Assembly: GCA_020736575.1 (NCBI GenBank)
Contig: JAGPYM010000013.1
Span: 868,001 to 932,000, forward strand
DNA: 64,000 bases
Reading direction: 5' to 3'
From: Thelonectria olida
Taxonomy: Eukaryota > Ascomycota > Sordariomycetes > Hypocreales > Nectriaceae
Below, in pieces: positions 46,764 through 59,600 of this stretch (the stretch's first letter is position 1; every line of letters starts with the position of its first letter). Both the position numbers and the translations under genes were made by a program. The notes below the pieces were generated by a model. The model made no database searches and had not been told where the DNA came from. It was given only the letters and a program-made list of their open reading frames with translations.

Positions 46764-48717
46764 TCACGAAGCATTCGCCCGCGCAGCGACAATGGAAAAT
46801 CCAGCACCTGCACCCGCCAACACTAGCCTTCTGCGGTAGAGACTATGTAGCCCTTTGAACCGTTGAGGCGTCTCCGCATCATCTTCTCTGCCATTTCCCA
46901 GCTGACCTTCACTGCCCAACCCGGTGGCATATCCTGTGCCGTCCTTTGCAATGAAGACCGTATGGCCTGTGTTGCAGGCGACGTCGGCGACAGCGCCGAT
47001 TCCCGTGACGGGCGTCGGGCGAATGCAGATGCGAGGCTTGTTGCGCTCGTCGAGGAGGATGTGCGACTCGTCCTGGAGCTGCCGCTGCGTGAACTCGACG
47101 CCCAGCTGTCCGCCGTCGATTCTCCCAAAGACGAGGCACTTCCCGTCATCCGTCACAGCGGCTGAGTGGTGCTCTCCAGCGGCGATTGTGTGCACCCCTC
47201 TTCCACCGAGACCTGCGATCTTGCGCGGATAGGGCAGCATGGCTTCGTGTTCGCCGGCTGACAGAGGATCGCCAGCTTGGCCGAAGCCGTTGATGCCCCA
47301 CGACCACACGTTGCCGTTTTGATCGAGAGCGAAGGAGTGGTAGGAGCCGGATGCGATGTACTGCGCCTTCTGGCGAAATATCTCGACACGGATGGGCTTG
47401 AAATTGTCGGCCTCCCGGGTCCTGATGCGCTTTCCGAGCTGGTTCTTGTGGCCGGAACCCCAGGCCCAAATGACGCCCTTCTTGTCCAGGGCCAGAGCGT
47501 GGTTGTCTCCGCAGGCGATCTGCTTGATGTTTTTGAGCTCGGGGATCAAGACGGGCGTCTCTTGCTTCTTGATGATTCTGCCGGTTGCATCAGTGCCAAA
47601 CCGCTGGTTTCCGTTGGGATCCTGCCGAGAGGTTAGAGTGGGTGAGTAGAAGGCGGCAGGCGGAATAAACGGACCAAAAATGTTCCCCATGCATAAACCA
47701 TGCCCGTGTCAGTGAGAGCTAAAGTGCAGCTGTCACTGGCAGCCACCTGGGCGAATCTTGTTCCTGCGGGGAAGTGCTTCATGTCGATTTCCTCGGGCGT
47801 CGACTCGCGCGGGTTGAGCGACACTTCTTCATCGTCAGATTCGTCGTCAATGTCCCGCATCTCACCCTCATCCCATTCTGTGTCTCTGCCAAGAGCTCCA
47901 TTGTCGTTGACGCCCCATGTGACGATCTTGTTGTCTGCAGTCAGGGCGACAGTGTGCATGCCGCCGCAGGCGAATTGCACGACGTGATACGCCGACTCAC
48001 GGTTGGGGTCCAGGTAAGGGTTGATGACGGGGACGGGCGAGCATCTTCGCTGCGGCCCAAGGCCAAGCTCGGCAAAGTCGCCGGTTCCAAAGACGAGGAT
48101 TGCAAGAGGCTCAGTGGGCGGCCGGGTGGTGATGGGGAGGGAAGACTGGGTGGGCTGATTCGTGCCTCGTGCGATGCGAGGAGCCCTGGCCTTGGGCGGC
48201 TTGACGGGCTTCTTTTCTATCTTGAGAACAACCTTCGGTGTCTCCTTTTTGATGATGGTCGTGGTTGAGCGGGTTGTTCGTGTGAATGTGCGGGTGACTT
48301 CTTCATTGATCTTGGGCTTCTTGGGAGCGGCCAGGTTTTCAATCTGAAGATGCGATTTCCCCCCATCTGCCGGGCTCTTTCTCTTTCTGAGATTGCGAGA
48401 AGGAGGCTCGGTAATATCTGGCACTGCAATGAATTAGAGCGAGGCCTACATGCATATTCTTCCGTTTGGTTAGATTCACCTCGTGGTGACCCGGGTGGTG
48501 TCCGCGTTTCGGCGGCTTTGGCGGCTGCTCTACTCGTCCGGCGCGTGCTGATGGTTCTGGGATGTCCAGGCTTGGGAGCAGGACCGAGTCTGGGATGATG
48601 AGCCCCCAAGGCGTGAGCAGGGGCGACTTTGGAATCAACAAGGCCCTCGATGCGAGCAGGAGCGGGGGCTGTCGCCTTAGCCAGTTTCGCCTGTCGCGTT
48701 CGCCGCATGCGAGCCAT
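46764..48717 (-). CDS. RCC1: RCC1-type Ran guanine-nucleotide exchange factor
   Basis: RCC1 (yeast Prp20/Srm1, fission yeast Pim1) charges Ran with GTP on chromatin and sets the direction of nuclear transport. There are three exons, 48717-48480, 48423-47675 and 47621-46764, giving 614 residues. The first exon encodes a basic, Ala/Pro/Arg-rich nuclear tail. The second frame would otherwise begin at a GTG codon, which is why the first exon is needed. The RCC1 repeats are visible: LVFGTGDFAELGLG, CGGMHTVALTADNKIVTWG, CGDNHALALDKKGVIWAWG, SGSYHSFALDQNGNVWSWG and AGEHHSAAVTDDGKCLVFG. The acidic insert DIDDESDDEEVSL lies between blades. The intron at 47622-47674 contains a CTAAC branch point and joins WGTFL to DPNGNQRFG, a conserved RCC1 segment. 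Identification is strong. Confidence 0.95.
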
Positions 48718-49230
48718 CGCGAACTGAACTTGGGCTGGGAGATGAATTTCCCTTGTTGTATTGTGTCAAAGGATCAAGGCCCAACCCGCATCGAAGAAAT
48801 TGCAGGTGCTTTCAATTCCGCTCGCCCCCACGTGATGTGCGTGTGCTTGTCAATAATGAAGCTGCCAATTGGTTCTTTGATTGCGGCTTGCAGCCCATGG
48901 GAGCCGGGCCAGCTGGCTGCCTGCATGATGAGACAAAGGAAGGGGAGCAACAAAGAAGATGCTTCGAGTGCTCCAATTCGAGCGGCTTCAATGGAAAATG
49001 GAGATTGAATTCTGCAGCCTCAAAATAATTATAAGATTAATGACTCGCTTCCATGCCCCCTTTGAGGCCATTCCAAAAGTCATGTATCACGTCCGATCAT
49101 TACACGCAGCGTCAACGAGCATTAACTGGCCACGGGCGTTTCTTACCGCAAACAAACAAACAAACAAACATCCCGAAAAGCAAGCAATGTGACACGAGCC
49201 AAACGATCCCCCTTTTTCTTCCCGAAATAA
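48718..49230. other. spacer between RCC1 start and hydrolase 3' end
   Basis: It contains the RCC1 promoter and leader and the 3' region of the hydrolase, both genes being on the minus strand. A CAAA repeat lies at 49149-49170. Confidence 0.6.
49149..49170. repeat. (CAAA)5 tetranucleotide repeat
   Basis: Five perfect copies plus a partial sixth, in the 3' flank of the hydrolase gene. Confidence 0.9.
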
Positions 49231-51161
49231 TCACTCTGCTTGTGCTCCCTGCTTCGGCTGCTCGCCTTTCGAGTCCTCAGCCGTTTCGCTTTCGCCTTTC
49301 TTCTGCGTCTCCTCATCGTTCTTCTCTTGTTCCTTCTCCTTCTCCAGCGTGGCTTCCTGCGACTTCTTCTTTGATAAAATCCCCGGCATCGAAATCTGAC
49401 CCAAAGACGACACTGATGCGGGTATCTGGGGCATTGACGGCATGCTTGGGGTTGGCATCGACGGCATTTGCGGCATCGATGGCATCGAGGGCAGCCAACC
49501 CTTCACATCGGTGACGCTTGATCCCGCCTGCTGTGCGACCTTGAACAAGTGGTTCAGGTAGTGGCGCTTCTCTGGTGTGTCGGCTTCTTCGGCATCTGCC
49601 ACAAGGGCGCCGTCGTCGTCGGGTAAAGGTACCAATGACGCGGCCGCCGCAATGTCGATGGGCGATTCGTCGGGCAGCTGATCGTCGAGCTTGCTTTCTT
49701 CCTTCATTTCCTCTTCGTATTTCTCTGGAATCTTTTCCGGCTCCTTCTCCAGCATCTCGGTGGCGACTGCTTCTGCCTTTTGGTCCTCCGAGTTGGCCTC
49801 TTGAATCGAAGGGTCGTCGACAATCTCCTCCTCGCAAAGAAACCATTCTTCAACCAGGTCGGCCGACTTTTCTGTCATGCTGTCGTAGCCGCCATTTTTC
49901 TCGGGCTTGAACATGCTAAGATGGGCCTTCATCTCATCGTCAACGCTGGGCATGACGTAGCGAGAGAAGATGTGATTCGCAGGCTGGTCGACTTCTGGCA
50001 CAGCGCAAAAGGTTCTCTCTGGGACAAAGTACCCTCCGCTCCAGTATCCGTTTTCACCGAGCGAGATATAAAAATCGTGAATACCGATGCCCTTGAGGTT
50101 CCCCATCCGCTGAAGCCGAAGACTCAATTCGTTCTGTTTGAGCAGCGCGCCAACAAAGGTGAAGTGGTCTGAAAGCCAAGCGAACGACTTGCCAACATTT
50201 CCGCGATTGATGTATGCCAGGCCCTGTCCCAGCGCGTCCATACTTTGCCGGTAGCTCTGAACGACGGACTCTTTGTTGAGGTTTTTGACGCTTCTCATCC
50301 CCTCCATGATGGCCTCTCGGTTCATGTAAGCTGCAACGCCTCCAGCGGCGATCGCTCCAACTGTCCCGGTCTTGACTGCCACCAGTTGCCAGGCTTTCCA
50401 CTGCGGATTTCGGGACGAATTGGGTACGCTGGCGGTAGCTGCCGTCCGTGTGCCCAGTCGAGCAAGGCCTGCAGGCGCCGCAGCTGATAGAGCAGTCATG
50501 ACGTTGAATACGGTGCTCACTTTGCCATAATTGGAGAAGGCACCATACACAAACATAGATCGCGCGAGGCCGTTGTATGGCGTGTCGAATGTCAGGATGC
50601 CTTGGATCGGGGGGAAGATGGATTTGCCTCCTTGATCCTCGTTTGCTTTCCGATCGTTGAGCGCGAGCAGGAGTGAATCTGCGGCGACGAAACCGCCCAT
50701 GGAGTGAGCGACGAGGACGACACCTACGTCTCTGTCACTTGGAGGCCATGGGTTCTCCGAGTGTTCCTTTCTGATCTCCATGACCCTCTCTTTCAGCCTG
50801 GGATGATATATCAGCCTATTTCTTATAGCGAAGTAGCAGATGACTAAGGTGATCTACCATTCGAGAAAGGCTGTGGTGGCCTCTGCAAGTTCGCCCTTTG
50901 TCTCATATTTTGGGTATATGACGGTTTCAACTCGATCGTTTGATAACCGCTTCTTGACGGCTCGCTTCAGATCCTGTTTTCATTATCAGTATGCGTGTGG
51001 CCTGTCCTGTCCTGTCCCTTGGCCACGCACATTGGGGAAATTGTGAAAGGTGTCGTCGGTTCCCTAGACGTTTCTGGCGTTAGCTTTTGGGGTTGCACTC
51101 CGATGTGATGATGAAATACCTTGAACCCGTGAATAAAGCACAGCAGCAGCGTTCGAGTCAT
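49231..51161 (-). CDS. DUF676-type serine hydrolase (putative lipase)
   Basis: This is an alpha/beta-hydrolase with a lipase-like nucleophile elbow. There are four exons, 51161-51120, 51063-51031, 50973-50858 and 50797-49231, giving 585 residues. Conserved family pieces fall across the junctions: LLLCFIHGFK (oxyanion HG) joins GTDDTFHNFPN joins DLKRAVKKRL, then YPKYETKGEL and FLEW. The nucleophile is Ser96 in AHSMGG. A small-residue hydrophobic segment (GTVGAIAAGGVAAYM) could contact membranes. The last 200 residues are disordered: acidic, then repeated MPSMPQ/MPTPS units, then a Lys/Glu-rich tail with no domain. Exon 2 is only 33 bases. The ORF reads from ATG 51161; an upstream in-frame TTG is not used. 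The substrate is unknown; the hydrolase family call is firm. Confidence 0.92.
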
Positions 51162-52955
51162 TTTTTCCAAATCCCAAATGCGTCGAGCATGCAGGCAGAT
51201 GATGATTGGAAAAGGGTGTTGAATATTACCGTCGGGAGATATATCACAGAGTTGAGGGCTGAAACGTCATTTGCTATGAATGACGTTTAAAGACTATTAG
51301 TCGCACTTGCCAAGTTTGCGACGCGAAAAGGTGAGGCAAGTGATGCACAAGTGTGTGGCAAACATCTAGCAGAGCCAATTAACGTGGAGGTTGAGAATGT
51401 GGATAACGTCATGCCAAAAGCTCTGTCTCTGAGACTTTGGTGGTAACACTGACGTAGGTATTCCAAGTACCTGGTTGAATCAATGAGACACATGACGGTT
51501 GGTTCACCTCCGATAAGCACAGTCTTTGCCTGTCAAGCCTTCAGTCTCACAGTGAGGGTGACGATTCCACGCGGCCACTAACACGCCCAGTCGTCGATGG
51601 TGTTGCTAGCACGGGCTGCGAACCGTGGTCGATTGCCTATTCGGCACAAACTCCGCGAGCGCGCTCGAGTTAGCTATTTATTAGACTCGCGACTATCGAT
51701 CGAAACTATTCTTCGCGACTCATTCGTCCCGTTCTAGAGTGGAGTGCGCGGCTGTTCCAGCGTCTGGACCAACACATCTCGACTTGCCTGTCTCCGTCTC
51801 CTATTGACGGGAGAGCGAACCCTTCATTTGCTCAATCGCTCTAAAAACGCGCCCTCCCAGAGATTCGACAAAGACGTGCGAAATGGCGCTACTAGTTTGG
51901 CGTTGGTTCACCAGAGGTCGCATCACCCTAAACAAGTGTCGATCCGTGCATGGTTCTTGATGTGCGGAATTCGGCAACGCGGGCTTTTCTTTTCTTCTTC
52001 CTGGGAATTCCTCCGTAGTCTAAGGCACTGACTGCCCGCATATGCATGACCCCCCAGGGAGCCATGTGGCAAACCACGGGGATTGGAACGCATCCTGGCA
52101 AAACCATTCGATCCATCATCCCCATGGAGCCAGAGAGATAAGAGAGGGCAGATTCTGACATGATTCCTTCTTGTCAAATCTCGCCTTGCATGTCCTCCCC
52201 AACGACCCGCCCAACTCGGAATGCCCCTGGCTGACAGAGCACGCGGCGAGAAAGAAAAAACCACATCTGGGGCCGGCCAACGTAATCGTCCTCCTCCGAC
52301 GAGACAAAACGGCCGAAGCTAAGACGTGCGGCGTCCTCTAGCGCCCGCTATGGTCGCAGAGCACATCGACACATTCCTCGAATACAGTCGTTCACTCGTC
52401 GGGATCCCCTGGATCACGTAATAGGGGACTGGGCTAGACCTGGCCTCTTGCGAGAAATTCGAGAGCCTCTTCCTGCTCTTCGCAGCTTGCCGGTTCGTGA
52501 CTCGACCATGCCATTGTGCCACATGGCGATGGCGGGTACTCTCCTAACCAGCTTTGGCCCTTTGATGTGCGCTTTGACTTGGGCCAGCTCCACGACATGG
52601 GCTCCGATCATCGCCGAATAGAGTGAAAAATGGAATGATTCAAGGCGTGATTTGGGGATTGTGGGTTCTTGGAAGCCGTTGAAAACCCATAGAATCTCAG
52701 CAGTCGAGGATCCGATCTAGGAACAGCCGTGGCCGTCTCGTCTGTCGAGTGGGTAGATTTCAGATTTCCTGCCATCAGCTGGAGCCCCAGAATTGTGGAC
52801 AGCCCTTGTCTCGTCCTTACCTTATTACTGTCCTTTACATATGCGGATCATCCGCACTTTTGTCGTGCAACGTTTCTTTTTCTTGAGTTCGGTGATCCGT
52901 CTCCCGAGTCCCAATCCTCACCTGTAGGTACTACGGATACGTCACAGCAGCAACC
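51162..52955. other. divergent spacer between hydrolase and membrane protein
   Basis: This 1.8 kb lies between two divergently transcribed genes and holds both promoters. Small open frames occur, but none is convincing. Confidence 0.5.
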
Positions 52956-54458
52956 ATGTCGGCCCTACTCACCGAGATGTGGGCGTGGTATGCCTTGACT
53001 TGGGCTGTGGTCCTGGCAAGAATGTACGTTATGAGAACTTACCCCAGGTATGGACAACGGATCTGACTGGCAGTCTAGGATATCCCGGAGGATGCTGTAT
53101 GGATCGATCAAAGGGATGCTAGTTGACGATTACCTCATGTTTTTCGCCATGGTATGGAGAAGCGATTGTACTTGGGCAAGCTGGGACAACGCCAGGACTA
53201 ATGCAGCGGTAGTTGGCATACACGGCGCTCTTAATTGTGGTCAAGATTCTCACATACACGCCCACGAATCTCATCAACCCGGCAGATCACATTGTGCTCA
53301 CCGACGAGAGCATCCGCAAGCGACAGTATGGATCAAAGCTGGTTATTATCACGGAGCAGGCCCAGATGTTGACTCTCTGGGCCATCAAAGCATGTCTGCT
53401 TGTCATGTACAGTCGATTGACGTGAGTTTCTAACCCTCGGTGCATCATTCACCCGAGTCGGGCTGACATGATGATAGATCGAGCTTGAAGCAAAACTGGC
53501 TCGTCAAGATTGCAGCAGGATATTGCATCTTTAGCTTCGTTCTCATGGAGATATTGTTCTTTGCAGCTTGGTGCCGACCTTTCTCCAATTACTGGAAAGT
53601 TCCCGCTCCTGATAGTAAGTCCGCCCCGATGGTTACATACCCAGCTTCGAGACATGTGTCTAACAGTGAGGTGCAGTGAATTGCTCGGCGGAAACGAATC
53701 ACATGATCACCAATGCAGTGTTCAATATCTCGACGGACATTTTGATCATTTGCATCCCGATGCCCGTATTTCTGCAATCGCAGCTTGCGCTAAAGAGGAA
53801 GATTATCCTGTGTGGTGTCTTTGCATTGGGTGCATTTTCGGTGAGTCTTGAATCTTCCCAAGAATGCTCCCAACGATAGAATCTAACTGGTCTGCGAATC
53901 TAGATTCTCGCGGCAATTCTCAGCAAGTACTACAGTTTGGGCGACCCGTACGGCGACGAGTGGATTTACTGGTACATCCGAGAAGTGTCGACAGCCATCA
54001 TCACCGCCAACCTCCCGCTCACCTGGACGCTATTGCAGCGAGTCTTTAGACTGGGATCATTCGCCGCCAAATACGGAAAATCATCTGGCCAACGCACCGG
54101 CGAAGCCACGGGTCATCTCCGATCGACGTATGGAAACTTGACCAGCCGAAACCGAGAGGACAGGGCGAGAGCAGGACCTGTGCACGAACTCGACTTGAGC
54201 CCGTCGTCGAGCCAAGAGCAGATCAACGGGCAACCGGGCATTCCGCTGAAGATTTACCAGCACAACGAAGTGCACATTACGACTGAAGAGGTGGGACACA
54301 AGGATGGACGGGTGTCGCCACAACACAACGGTCCAAATGGACTCAACGGCATCACATTTTCCGTCAGCAACAGCCCGCCCGGGAGTATAAATGGGGATAA
54401 TAAGTCGGCCACCGAGCAAGAAATGGGCGTCGTCACAAAGGTGTATCGTGGAGTGTAA
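52956..54458 (+). CDS. rhodopsin-domain seven-helix integral membrane protein (PTH11-related)
   Basis: This is a fungal rhodopsin-fold membrane protein of the large family that includes PTH11-like receptors; ligand and signalling partners are unknown. There are six exons: 52956-53023, 53079-53151, 53213-53421, 53478-53614, 53677-53840 and 53904-54458, giving 401 residues in one frame. Introns are 55-63 bp. Seven hydrophobic segments can be followed, starting WAWYALTWAVVLARM and including DDYLMFFAM, the Asn/Asp-bearing TNAVFNISTDILIICIPMP and WYIREVSTAIITANLPLTW. The VDDYLM and NLPLTW signatures are typical of the family. The roughly 140-residue C-terminal tail is hydrophilic and presumably cytosolic. 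There is no CFEM domain and no long N-terminal extracellular part. Family identity is strong; a receptor role is inference. Confidence 0.9.
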
Positions 54459-55042
54459 CAAAAATGGAAGGAAAATGGATGGATAAAACAGACTACGGAT
54501 AGACTAGACGCCTGTGATTTTGGCATTTACTTAATTCTTTAAAAGAGGCAGCTTATCTGGAATTGCCCAGAACGGCCTTATAGAAATGATAGAACTAATA
54601 GAGCAATCATTGACCATAATTACCAGTTGTTCCTCTGAGAAAGCGTTCATGACGACGACGACGAGATGTTGGCACAATGGCACCATAACGGAAGCCCCAT
54701 ATTCGCGTCGAAATTTTCGGCCAGGTTGGCAAGGACATGACTCGAAACGAGTCTGCGCCCCTGGCGAATGATGCGATGCAACATGGGCAGACCCGGGCTG
54801 TCAGCCTTCATTAGACCGGCCCCGCCGCTCTCCACCACCAAAAGACGACCAAAGCGCTGGGCTTGAAGAGTTTGTTGGCGACGAGCTAGGAACTTACCGT
54901 CGGTTCAATTATGGTCTAGGGAGCTGCTAAACCAGGCGCTTAGAGTTGACGTCTCTTTCGGATGATTCTCACTGCACCAATGACATAGGGGCGGCTCGCC
55001 ATATTGGGACAATCAGATAATCGGTTCTGGGTCGAGGATCTG

Positions 55043-55108
55043 GAACTCAATCGCTGATGTGCGAACTCAATCGTGAGTGTGCGGTGGAACTCAGTCGTCA
55101 ATGTGTAC
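55043..55108. repeat. three imperfect GAACTCAATCG tandem units
   Basis: Copies start at 55043, 55063 and 55087 with GAACTCAATCG, GAACTCAATCG and GAACTCAGTCG, each followed by a TG-rich half. It is noncoding. Confidence 0.7.
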
Positions 55109-55664
55109 AGTGTTTGTTTATGCAAGGCAGTGAGATGATTCTGATAAAGGTGACGTGACGTGTCCCATTCTGTCTGGGGTGTCTCTCCTCCCCCCGGCTT
55201 GTTCCAGCTAAGCACCAGGGATGCTGTTATAGATTAGGCGGAGGTTGACTTTTCTGGGTAAGGTGAATTAACTGTCGCTTCCGCCATTCGGAAAAACAAA
55301 CACCAACACATGATTCTGCCGGTTGACCGTCTTTGGCATGTGTGTTGGGATAGAGCACCAGTTTCTCTGTGAATGGGAGACCGAAGACACCACCAAAAGC
55401 CATGTGGCACGTGTTAACGGAACAGGCACCAATTTTTCAGCGCAAGGTAGCTCAAGGTACGAGGAAATGACCTGGCTGTGATAATTAAACATTGTGTAAG
55501 GCAGAGAGCTTGGAACAGCCACGAGTGTGTTGGAACTTGGAAGTCAACCTAGCGCATGAATGTCTTCTCTAGCGTGAAACAATGTTCAGGACACCTTTGA
55601 TATACAGCTTGGTGCTCAAGAAGTAATCTTACACTACTTACGGCGGTATCAACTTTCATGAGGC

Positions 55665-55850
55665 TTACTTCGATAGGAGATCATATACCGCCAGTGCTGC
55701 GACAACAGTAATAGCCTCAACCAAAACAGCCGGCCTCGATTTCAGGACCCGACGCGCAGAGTCATTAGTATCGACTACTTTCAACTTGTGCCACATGAGA
55801 GTGATCGTCAGAGCTGATATTTCTACATCCGGAACCGCTTGGCTAGTAGA
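55665..55850 (-). other. possible coding remnant, unrecognised
   Basis: A 61-codon open segment on the minus strand includes ATG 55796 and reads VVDTNDSARRVLKSRP, then an Ala/Val-rich helix-like end before TAA. It resembles the C-terminus of a larger protein, but the upstream sequence is broken. A chance open frame is possible. Confidence 0.22.
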
Positions 55851-56696
55851 CTACCTAAATTGGTTACCTCCCACTGTAATGGACTCTCCTAGGCTCAAAG
55901 CTACAAACCATTGTGTCTAACGGATATTGTTTTACAAATTAAATGTGTTTCCTTTACTGAAACGATCCTGGTATGAGCGGATACAGGTACCTTGCATCGG
56001 CAGATGGTCACGGGGTATACAGCATCCTTAGGAAGACCCAGCACGAAATTCTTCGAAGAATACCTACAACGCCCTAGTCTAGGCCAGCTTGTACTATGGA
56101 TATATGCCTCTCAGAATAGGAAATATGACACCAATGTCTGCCTGCTTAGTTGTCGATCATTCTTTGTTGGGACATCATGGTATGTGACGCCGCTCCTAGG
56201 GGCGCAGCCATGACCAATGATTTCCACAAAGATGGGCGAACGGTGGTGTTAATTTGCATGCCAATGCTTTTCGGTGCTTTTGAAACCAGAGTTACCCTTT
56301 ATTAAGACATTTATGTATTTTTTGTTTCATCCGAACTATTTGCTTCATTAAGGTGTCTCGCTCTGTGTGTAGGCCAACGCCACTGTTCTATATGCGACTT
56401 GATAATGAGATATGAGCAATACCCATCTATGACTAGATGGCCCTTTTTTTCCATATTTAGCTGTTTAGACGTCTGGTCACTTGGCTGACCACTCACAAAG
56501 AACAAAGGCAGCTGAAGACTGAACTCTTTGGCCCCCAACCCCTGGCGTTGAAAAGAGGGCTTCACGTGATGCAAGCCCCCAGGTATGCAGGCTGCGCCTG
56601 AAGACTCATTGCGATCTGCAACAATTTGATCATCTCACTTCATCTTGGGATAAGTAAAACCTTCCTCCTCTCCTATCTTCCCCTCGCATCCGTCGA

Positions 56697-59600
56697 ATGG
56701 ACCTAATCTCAGCTCTGAGCCTGGCGGCTAACATCTTCCAAGTCGTCGGGTTTACCCTCGACGTTGTGGGCATCTCGAAGCAGGTATACGAAGCTGGAAC
56801 CTCTGAAGGTCTCTCACAGCTAGAGCTGATCGCAACTGATGCCATTTCTACCGCTAATTATCTCCAATGACCTGCACCGATACGGATCGGCCACCGACCC
56901 CGACTTGCGCACTCTGGGCGAGGAAACTGTCCGTGTCGCGCAAGAATTGAAGCTCCTCTTGCAGAAACTGCGCGACCAAGGTAATCGCAGCAAGCCATGG
57001 GCTGTTTTCCGCCAGACATTCACAACCATCTGGAAGCGAGAAGATATCGAAAAACTGGAGAGTCGCATGGTTGCGATCCGTGACGAACTTCAATTCCACA
57101 CGGTTGTCTCCATCAAAACCAAGCTTGACGCGCAATCGATTCGACTCGAAGATGTTGCTAAAGACCTGGACCAGCAGACCCAAAATGTTATCCCTCGGCT
57201 TTTCGGTCAGCTAGACCACGTCAAATCCCAGAACGACACCATCATTGATCACCAAATCCGAAACGAAGATGTGTCTCGCCACCGGCACCAAGAACTCATG
57301 AGCTCAGTCCACGATGTCCTGCGCATTGGCGGAAAGTCAGCACCAAAAGAGCAGGCGGCGTTGGAGGAAAAGGAATTGTTAGAGCTCATTCAATCTACAA
57401 TTCCAGTGTCCTTATGGTTCCCAACGATGCAAGAACGAGAGGACACGATACATGGAGCGTACCAGCAAACGTACGAGTGGCTCTTCTGCGACCCCGTCAG
57501 AGAACAGAAGCCCTGGGTCAACTTCCACGACTTCTTGGTCAATGATGGCACCACATACTGGATTACAGGCAAGGCCGGCTCGGGAAAAAGCACGCTGATG
57601 AAATATGCCTTGAATAATTGGCGCACTCAAAAAACCGTGTCCAAGTGGGCAGGGAAGCAACCGATTTTTGCCAGCTTCTACTTTTACTACAAGGGAACGA
57701 AGCTGCAAAAGTCTGAAACTGGCGTGCTGAGGGGCCTGCTTCATGAAATCCTGTTTGAACGCCGAGACTTGATCACCGTTGCGTTCCCCGAAAGATCGCA
57801 GGCCATCCGTGCCAACGGGCTCGGTGGAAGTTTCGAGCCGACGTATTGGGAACTCAAAAGGGCATTGGAGACTCTCGTGAGGAACTCCCCTGATGAGCGC
57901 TTTTTCATTACTGTCGACGGACTTGACGAGTACGAAGCGAGCACATCCCAGATGGGGCAACTGGTAGATGTGTTCATCTCACTATCAACACTTTCAAATG
58001 TCAAGACCCTTCTCTCCAGTCGTCCTTGGGTGGTGTTTGAAGAGAGATTTGCGGCTTGTCCAAGACTGCGGCTCCATGAGCTCACCCGACCGGATATTAT
58101 CAAGTATGTGAACGATCAGTTTGAGGAGCATCCATATTCCAAGCAAATTCCCTGGGAACAACTCTGTTATCGATACCCTCAAGAAAGATATTGTGAATCA
58201 TTCCGACGGCGTGTTTCTCTGGGTATATCTAGTAGTACGTTCGCTACTCGAGGGGCTCACCAATCGCGATTCTGTCGATGAGTTGCGAGACCGGTTTCTG
58301 GAGCTCCCAACCGACCTCGAAAACCTCTACCAACATATGTGGGACAGAATTCCCAAGAGATATCAAGCCCAGGCCGCACGTCTTCTCCGACTTCTGGCAA
58401 CTGGAACTGCGGATGGTGCTCGCACCAGTCTTCTGGGCCTGGGTCTGCAAGAGGACTTTAGTGATGACGCTATCGATAACCTGCCAATCGCACCTCTCCA
58501 AGAGCAGGACGTTTCCGATCGGATGGCTTCGATGAAGACTCGTTTAGCCAGTCGATGTATTGGCCTCATGGAGGTTTACCACTCAAAGGCGCTCTGGGTC
58601 GACAAGTTCACGCCTTCGCTCGACTCAGATTGCTACCCGAACGAGATTGAGAACAAGTCTGGATACCCTTCTGTGAGGTTTTTACACAGAACTGTTTTTG
58701 AGTTTGTGTCGGAACCGGATATCGCCCAAAAGTTGGTACAGGCCACGGCTCCGAAAGGCAGTGCATCAGGGGATTTTCAGCCAGAGGTGGTGCTTCTTCG
58801 CCTTGTGATACTTCGAATCAGGACGTATTGTGAAGACGACCTCAATAAAGACTGTTACGATGGTGGCGTCTTCCCAATCAGCCTCGAGGCCTTGGCGTAT
58901 TATGCGATTCGAACCTGTCGACGTGCCGAAAGGGCATCAGGAAAAGCGCAGACTCGTCTTTTAATGGAGCTTGACAAAACCATGATGCATCTGTACACTA
59001 AAGTGTACGACGGCGCCGATCAAGGCCATTGGTACAATGGATTACGGTTGCAGGGCGAAGTCGGAGAGTACGAATGGCTAGGAGTTGCTAGGCAAGTGTG
59101 GAAGAATAACGACCTCCTGGCCCTTGCAGTCCGACATGGCCTCATACACTCCGTGGCGGACCACCCTTCCCTTGCCGAGGTTGCGAAGACCAAGCCAGGA
59201 AGACCTTTGCTGGATCACGCCTTGAGACCCAGTTGCACCTTGGACGGTTACGAGAAGCATTTGGTTCTCCGTCCATCGTCCGAGATGGTCAAGTTACTAC
59301 TGGAGAAGGGTGCAAAACTAGACCAGACCTTCAACGGGCAATCTTTAATCGAGTCTTTCTTGGGGTCTCTGAAAGACGCAACAGAACAGTTTGACTACCC
59401 GGGATTCACAGTGGAAACCCCGAAGATCATCTTACTCTTGCTGGAGAAGACCAAAGGACCCGAAATGACGACTGATGACATCGAAGCAATGGTCCGACTG
59501 TTGAAGCCTCAGTATGCTAGTGAGGAGGAAGATGCGCAAGAGCTGAAAACGGATATGGACAAAGCGGTCGGTATCCTGTGCCAAATGCACGATAAGCGAC

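Larger units (their letters stand above)
54459..56696. other. 2.2 kb spacer with repeats and a coding remnant
   Basis: It contains three imperfect tandem copies of a 20-24 bp unit at 55043-55108 and a minus-strand open remnant at 55665-55850. Otherwise it is moderately AT-rich with no recognised gene. Confidence 0.45.

Noticed and set aside
58104..58143. 40 nt GTATGT...AAG segment that would restore the NLR frame as an intron
   Set aside because: Shorter than any intron seen here (46-217 bp), has no branch site, and would delete the conserved YVND segment.
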